Assembly: GCA_023433985.1 (NCBI GenBank)
Contig: JAEYTN010000032.1
Span: 1-21,238 of the forward strand
From: Pseudomonadota bacterium
GTDB lineage: Bacteria > Pseudomonadota > Alphaproteobacteria > Rhizobiales > Devosiaceae
Direction: 5' to 3'
Length of the DNA: 21,238 nt
The position numbers were made by a program, and so were the translations under genes. Shown here in pieces: positions 20,264 to 21,238 of this stretch. The notes under the pieces were generated by a model. That model worked only from the letters and a program-made list of their open reading frames with translations, was not told where the DNA came from and did not search any database. The number at the start of each line of letters is the position of its first letter. Position 1 is the first letter of the stretch.

Positions 20264-21034
20264 TCAAACCTCGAACGTATCTCCCAAGTATACCCGGCGC
20301 GCCTCGGGGTCCGCGGCGATTGTCTCGGGGCGGCCCTGGATCATCACGTGGCCCTCGTAGATGAGGTAGGCGCGGTCGACCAGCGACAGCGTCTCGCGCA
20401 CCGAGTGGTCGGTGATCAGCACGCCGATGCCGCGGCGGGTGAGGTGCTTGACCAGTGCCTTCACTTCGCCGACGGCGATCGGGTCGACGCCGGCGAACGG
20501 CTCGTCGAGCAGCATGAACACCGGATCGGTCGCTACCGCGCGGGCGATCTCGACGCGCCGCCGTTCGCCACCCGACAGCGACATGGCGCTCGATTTCGCG
20601 ATGTGGCCGATGCTGAACTCCTCGAGCAGTTCCCGAAGCCGCGCCAGCCGGTCGGACTTGCGCGCGATGTGTCCCTCGAGCACGGCGAGGATGTTGCCCT
20701 CGACCGAGAGGCCACGGAAGATCGATGGTTCCTGCGGGAGGTAGCCGATGCCGAGCCGGCCGCGCTGGAACAGCGGCAGGCGGGTGATCTCCCGGCCGTC
20801 GATCAGGATCTTGCCGTCGTCCGGCTTCACCAGCCCCATGATCATGGTGAAGACCGTGGTCTTGCCCGCGCCGTTGGGCCCGAGCAGGCCGACCGCCTCG
20901 CCGCGCCTGAGCGCGATGGAAACGTTCTCCACCACCGGGCGCTTGCCGAACGCCTTCTTCAGCCCCAGCGCCACCAGCCAGCCGGTCTGGTCCACCGGTT
21001 GCCGCTTGGTTTCGCTGTTGAGAGGAGCATTCAT
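20264..21034 (-). CDS. lptB: LPS export ABC transporter ATP-binding protein LptB
   Basis: The 256-aa cytoplasmic ATPase of the LptB2FGC complex, which extracts lipopolysaccharide from the inner membrane and drives it along the LptA bridge. ABC motifs are complete: Walker A GPNGAGKT (52-59), Q-loop YLPQEPSIFRGLSVEGNI (with Gln101), signature LSGGERRR (153-160), Walker B VFMLLDEPFAGVDP (172-185) and H-loop ITDHSV (His210). YLPQEPSIFRGLSVEGN and DEPFAGVDPIAV are LptB-specific. It has about 16 extra N-terminal residues relative to E. coli. Its ATG overlaps the lptA stop (ATGA), so the two are coupled. Confidence 0.97.
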   Translation of the reverse strand: MNAPLNSETKRQPVDQTGWLVALGLKKAFGKRPVVENVSIALRRGEAVGLLGPNGAGKTTVFTMIMGLVKPDDGKILIDGREITRLPLFQRGRLGIGYLPQEPSIFRGLSVEGNILAVLEGHIARKSDRLARLRELLEEFSIGHIAKSSAMSLSGGERRRVEIARAVATDPVFMLLDEPFAGVDPIAVGEVKALVKHLTRRGIGVLITDHSVRETLSLVDRAYLIYEGHVMIQGRPETIAADPEARRVYLGDTFEV

Positions 21035-21238
21035 TGCGGGGTGAACACGCCGGTCACCCGGCCCCCTTCGCTGCCCTTGAACACCGAGGTATTGGAGGCG
21101 AGGTTGATGATGAGTTCCGGGCCGTTCATCGTGCCCTGCGCGTTCTTCACCGTCACGTCGCCGGTGAGCCGCACCACCGAGTCGTCGGGGGTGAAGACGG
21201 CGCGCTTGCCGGTCGCTTCCTGGCCGACGGTCCTGATC
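21031..21238 (-). CDS. lptA: LPS transport periplasmic protein LptA, C-terminal part
   Basis: The last 68 codons of the gene upstream of lptB; the rest lies beyond the window. The readable part contains GKRAVFTPDDSVVRLTGDVT and MNGPELIINLASNTSVFKG, two of the repeating beta strands of the OstA/LptA fold, and ends GRVTGVFTPQ. LptA forms the periplasmic filament that carries lipopolysaccharide from LptC to LptD. The stop overlaps the lptB start (ATGA). The identity rests on this beta-repeat pattern and on position immediately before lptB, since no N-terminus is visible. Confidence 0.88.
   Translation of the reverse strand, partial: IRTVGQEATGKRAVFTPDDSVVRLTGDVTVKNAQGTMNGPELIINLASNTSVFKGSEGGRVTGVFTPQ

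Overview
The window is GC-rich chromosomal DNA from an alphaproteobacterium. It most resembles the Hyphomicrobiales, and a Devosia-like organism is my best guess. The main evidence is the block lptA-lptB-rpoN-hpf-ptsN at the right end, a DUF1150 gene behind an hsp20 gene with a ROSE-type thermometer, an infC gene with an ATT start, and a GST-like protein that looks like the alphaproteobacterial division factor FzlA. Species assignment is inference. Almost everything is housekeeping or ordinary accessory sequence. There is no prophage, transposase, CRISPR array, rRNA or tRNA.

Layout, left to right. (1) 1-523: 5' part of lepA on the minus strand, then an empty 335-base gap. (2) 859-3921, plus strand: a small secreted protein, a DUF1203 gene broken by an apparent one-base loss in a G run, an extensin-like peptidase-fold protein, and a THUMP-type RNA methyltransferase. 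(3) 3946-5867: a GNAT gene and two paralogous microprotein genes (50 and 43 aa) on the minus strand, divergent from a GcvA-like LysR regulator whose start codon is overlapped by a perfect 15-bp palindrome. (4) 5893-8990: infC with its own terminator and promoter, an alpha/beta hydrolase, and convergent GNAT and SDR genes. (5) 9009-12312: queG, a BrnT/BrnA-like toxin-antitoxin pair with its own operator, fzlA, and divergent uppP. The toxin gene appears to have lost two bases near its 5' end. The antitoxin gene overlaps the TTG start of queG. (6) 12393-15227: a tight four-gene run, nat, ydeI-like, DUF1697 and rbsK, with every junction overlapping. (7) 15237-16285: a structured inverted repeat and a GT2 glycosyltransferase. 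(8) 16333-17173: RpoH-type promoter, ROSE thermometer, hsp20, DUF1150 and a terminator. (9) 17182-21238, minus strand: lptA (partial), lptB, rpoN with a near-consensus sigma-54 promoter in front of it, a second structured repeat, hpf and ptsN.

The strongest unexplained signals are listed here. First, a 53-60 nt repeat unit occurs four times as two inverted pairs at gene ends, and its internal hairpin stems differ in sequence yet keep pairing. Second, a LysR gene is divergent from tandem microproteins that share an (R)(D/E)xADLPxHHPR tail. Third, a toxin-antitoxin module is wedged between fzlA and queG. Fourth, rpoN appears to be autoregulated through sigma-54. The three apparent single-base losses (one in the DUF1203 gene, two in brnT) all fall in short homopolymers, so assembly or sequencing error must be considered before calling real pseudogenes.
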